Made by a program: the position numbers and the translations under genes. A stretch of DNA of 5,937 bases from an uncultured Pseudoflavonifractor sp. Its GTDB lineage: Bacteria > Bacillota_A > Clostridia > Oscillospirales > Oscillospiraceae. The DNA lies in contig CANPNN010000086.1 in assembly GCA_947575475.1 (NCBI GenBank), positions 1-5,937 of the forward strand, in the 5' to 3' direction. Positions 5,100 to 5,937 of this stretch are shown here, piece after piece. The stretch's first letter is position 1. Each line of letters begins with the position of its first letter. A model generated the notes under the pieces. It was given only the letters and a program-made list of their open reading frames with translations. It ran no database searches and had not been told where the DNA came from.

Positions 5100-5113
5100 C
5101 GAAAATTTGTTCG
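5100..5113 (+). promoter_or_regulatory. LexA (DinR) box 1 upstream of uvrB
   Basis: CGAAAATTTGTTCG matches the Bacillus-type SOS consensus CGAAC-N4-GTTCG at nine of ten fixed positions (A for C at the fifth). It lies nine bases ahead of the uvrB -35 box, and uvrB is a classic SOS gene. Confidence 0.65.
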
Positions 5114-5122
5114 ACTTACCCC

Positions 5123-5151
5123 TTGCAATAGAACAGATGTTTTGATACAAT
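5123..5151 (+). promoter_or_regulatory. Promoter of uvrB
   Basis: TTGCAA (5123-5128), a 17-base spacer and TACAAT (5146-5151) form a good housekeeping promoter. TGA before the -10 box adds an extended -10 element. A second LexA-like box fills most of the spacer. The uvrB ATG is 34 bases beyond the -10 box. Confidence 0.75.
5130..5143 (+). promoter_or_regulatory. LexA (DinR) box 2 inside the uvrB promoter spacer
   Basis: AGAACAGATGTTTT has a perfect left half-site core GAAC and a right half GTTT, seven of ten fixed positions of CGAAC-N4-GTTCG. It is weaker than box 1, but its place between the -35 and -10 boxes is where a repressor would block polymerase. Its centre is 30 bases from that of box 1, about three helical turns, so both could be bound on the same face. 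Confidence 0.5.
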
Positions 5152-5185
5152 GGGAAAAACGATTTGCCCGAGAGGAGGCTATCCC

Positions 5186-5937
5186 ATGCCTGAGTTCCAA
5201 GTAGTCAGTCCCTTTGAGCCCAGCGGAGACCAGCCCCAGGCCATCGAGGCCCTGGCGGCGGGGGTGGAGAACGGCCTTTCCGAGCAGACCCTGCTGGGCG
5301 TCACCGGCTCAGGCAAGACCTTCACCATGGCCAAGGTCATTGAGAAGGTTCAGCGGCCCACCCTGGTGCTGGCCCACAACAAGACCCTGGCCGCCCAGCT
5401 CTGCGCCGAGTTCAAGGAGTTTTTCCCCAATAACGCAGTGGAGTATTTCGTGTCCTATTACGACTACTATCAGCCCGAGGCCTATATCCCCCACACCGAC
5501 ACCTTCATTGAGAAGGACTCCTCGGTGAACGACGAGATCGACCGGCTGCGCCTTTCGGCCACCGCCTCCCTCATCGAGCGGCGGGACGTGATCGTGGTAT
5601 CTTCGGTCTCCTGTATCTACGGCCTGGGAGAGCCTGACGACTACGCCCACATGATGATAACCCTCCGGGTGGGGGAGACCATGAAGCGGGAGGAGCTGAT
5701 GCGCCGGCTGGTGGAGGACCGCTACGAGCGCAACGACATCGCCTGGGAGCGGAATATGTTCCGGGTCCGGGGAGACACCATCGAAGTCTGGCCCGCCTAC
5801 TGGAGGGACACCGCCATCCGGGTGGAGTTCTTCGGGGACGAGATCGACCGCCTCAGCGAGATCAACGTGGTCACCGGGGCGGTGATCCGCCGGCTGGAGC
5901 ACATCCCCATCTATCCCGCCAGCCACTATATCACCCC
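5186..5937 (+). CDS. uvrB: UvrABC excinuclease subunit B (5' part, cut by window edge)
   Basis: UvrB is the damage-verifying helicase-like subunit of nucleotide excision repair. It is loaded by UvrA and recruits UvrC for incision. The visible 250 codons cover domain 1a and the damage-binding region. The Walker A motif GVTGSGKT is at residues 38-45, [13 protein letters not shown] follows, and the beta-hairpin that clamps DNA starts at [12 protein letters not shown] (from residue 91). [16 protein letters not shown] and SCIYGLG are further family landmarks. The reading frame is open to the right edge; a full protein would be roughly 650-670 residues. The start is well set by AGAGGAGG (5171-5178), seven bases before the ATG. 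Expression is probably SOS-controlled through the two upstream LexA-like boxes. Confidence 0.97.
   Translation, partial: MPEFQVVSPFEPSGDQPQAIEALAAGVENGLSEQTLLGVTGSGKTFTMAKVIEKVQRPTLVLAHNKTLAAQLCAEFKEFFPNNAVEYFVSYYDYYQPEAYIPHTDTFIEKDSSVNDEIDRLRLSATASLIERRDVIVVSSVSCIYGLGEPDDYAHMMITLRVGETMKREELMRRLVEDRYERNDIAWERNMFRVRGDTIEVWPAYWRDTAIRVEFFGDEIDRLSEINVVTGAVIRRLEHIPIYPASHYIT

Overview
The window looks like chromosomal DNA from a GC-rich, endospore-forming member of the Clostridia, most likely Oscillospiraceae-type (Flavonifractor/Oscillibacter-like). This is inferred from the CwlJ/GerQ-type spore genes, the strong AGGAGG-type ribosome sites, the Bacillus-type LexA boxes, the VanW-family protein and the high GC of the coding regions. 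No comparison was run, so the genus is a guess.

Region by region. (1) 1-251, minus strand: the end of a tandem array with a 103-104 bp period. Each unit holds a threonine-tRNA-like sequence with acceptor, D and anticodon arms but no T arm. A good minus-strand promoter (274-302) sits 16 bases or so of leader away from the first unit. This is the most unusual part of the window. (2) 379-1863, plus strand: malQ, 4-alpha-glucanotransferase, ending at a strong two-way terminator. (3) 1928-3300, minus strand: a compact three-gene operon, read as a three-helix membrane protein of unknown function, then CwlJ (spore-cortex lytic enzyme), then a small GerQ-like coat protein. It converges on malQ. (4) 3447-4277, plus strand: a VanW-family protein with its own promoter and terminator, divergent from the spore operon. 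(5) 4422-5093, plus strand: a short RadC/JAB-domain protein with a near-perfect housekeeping promoter. (6) 5186-5937, plus strand: the first 250 codons of uvrB, cut by the window edge, behind a promoter that carries two LexA-box-like sites.

Functionally the window is a set of short transcription units rather than one pathway. The clearest partnership is CwlJ with the GerQ-like protein: in Bacillus GerQ is needed for CwlJ to be placed in the spore coat. The leading membrane gene is a candidate third member. radC and uvrB lie side by side, but each has its own promoter, and only uvrB shows SOS-type sites. There are no mobile-element genes, no CRISPR array and no vancomycin-resistance cluster. 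No gene-free stretch over 300 bases is unexplained: 1-378 is the tRNA-like array plus two divergent promoters.
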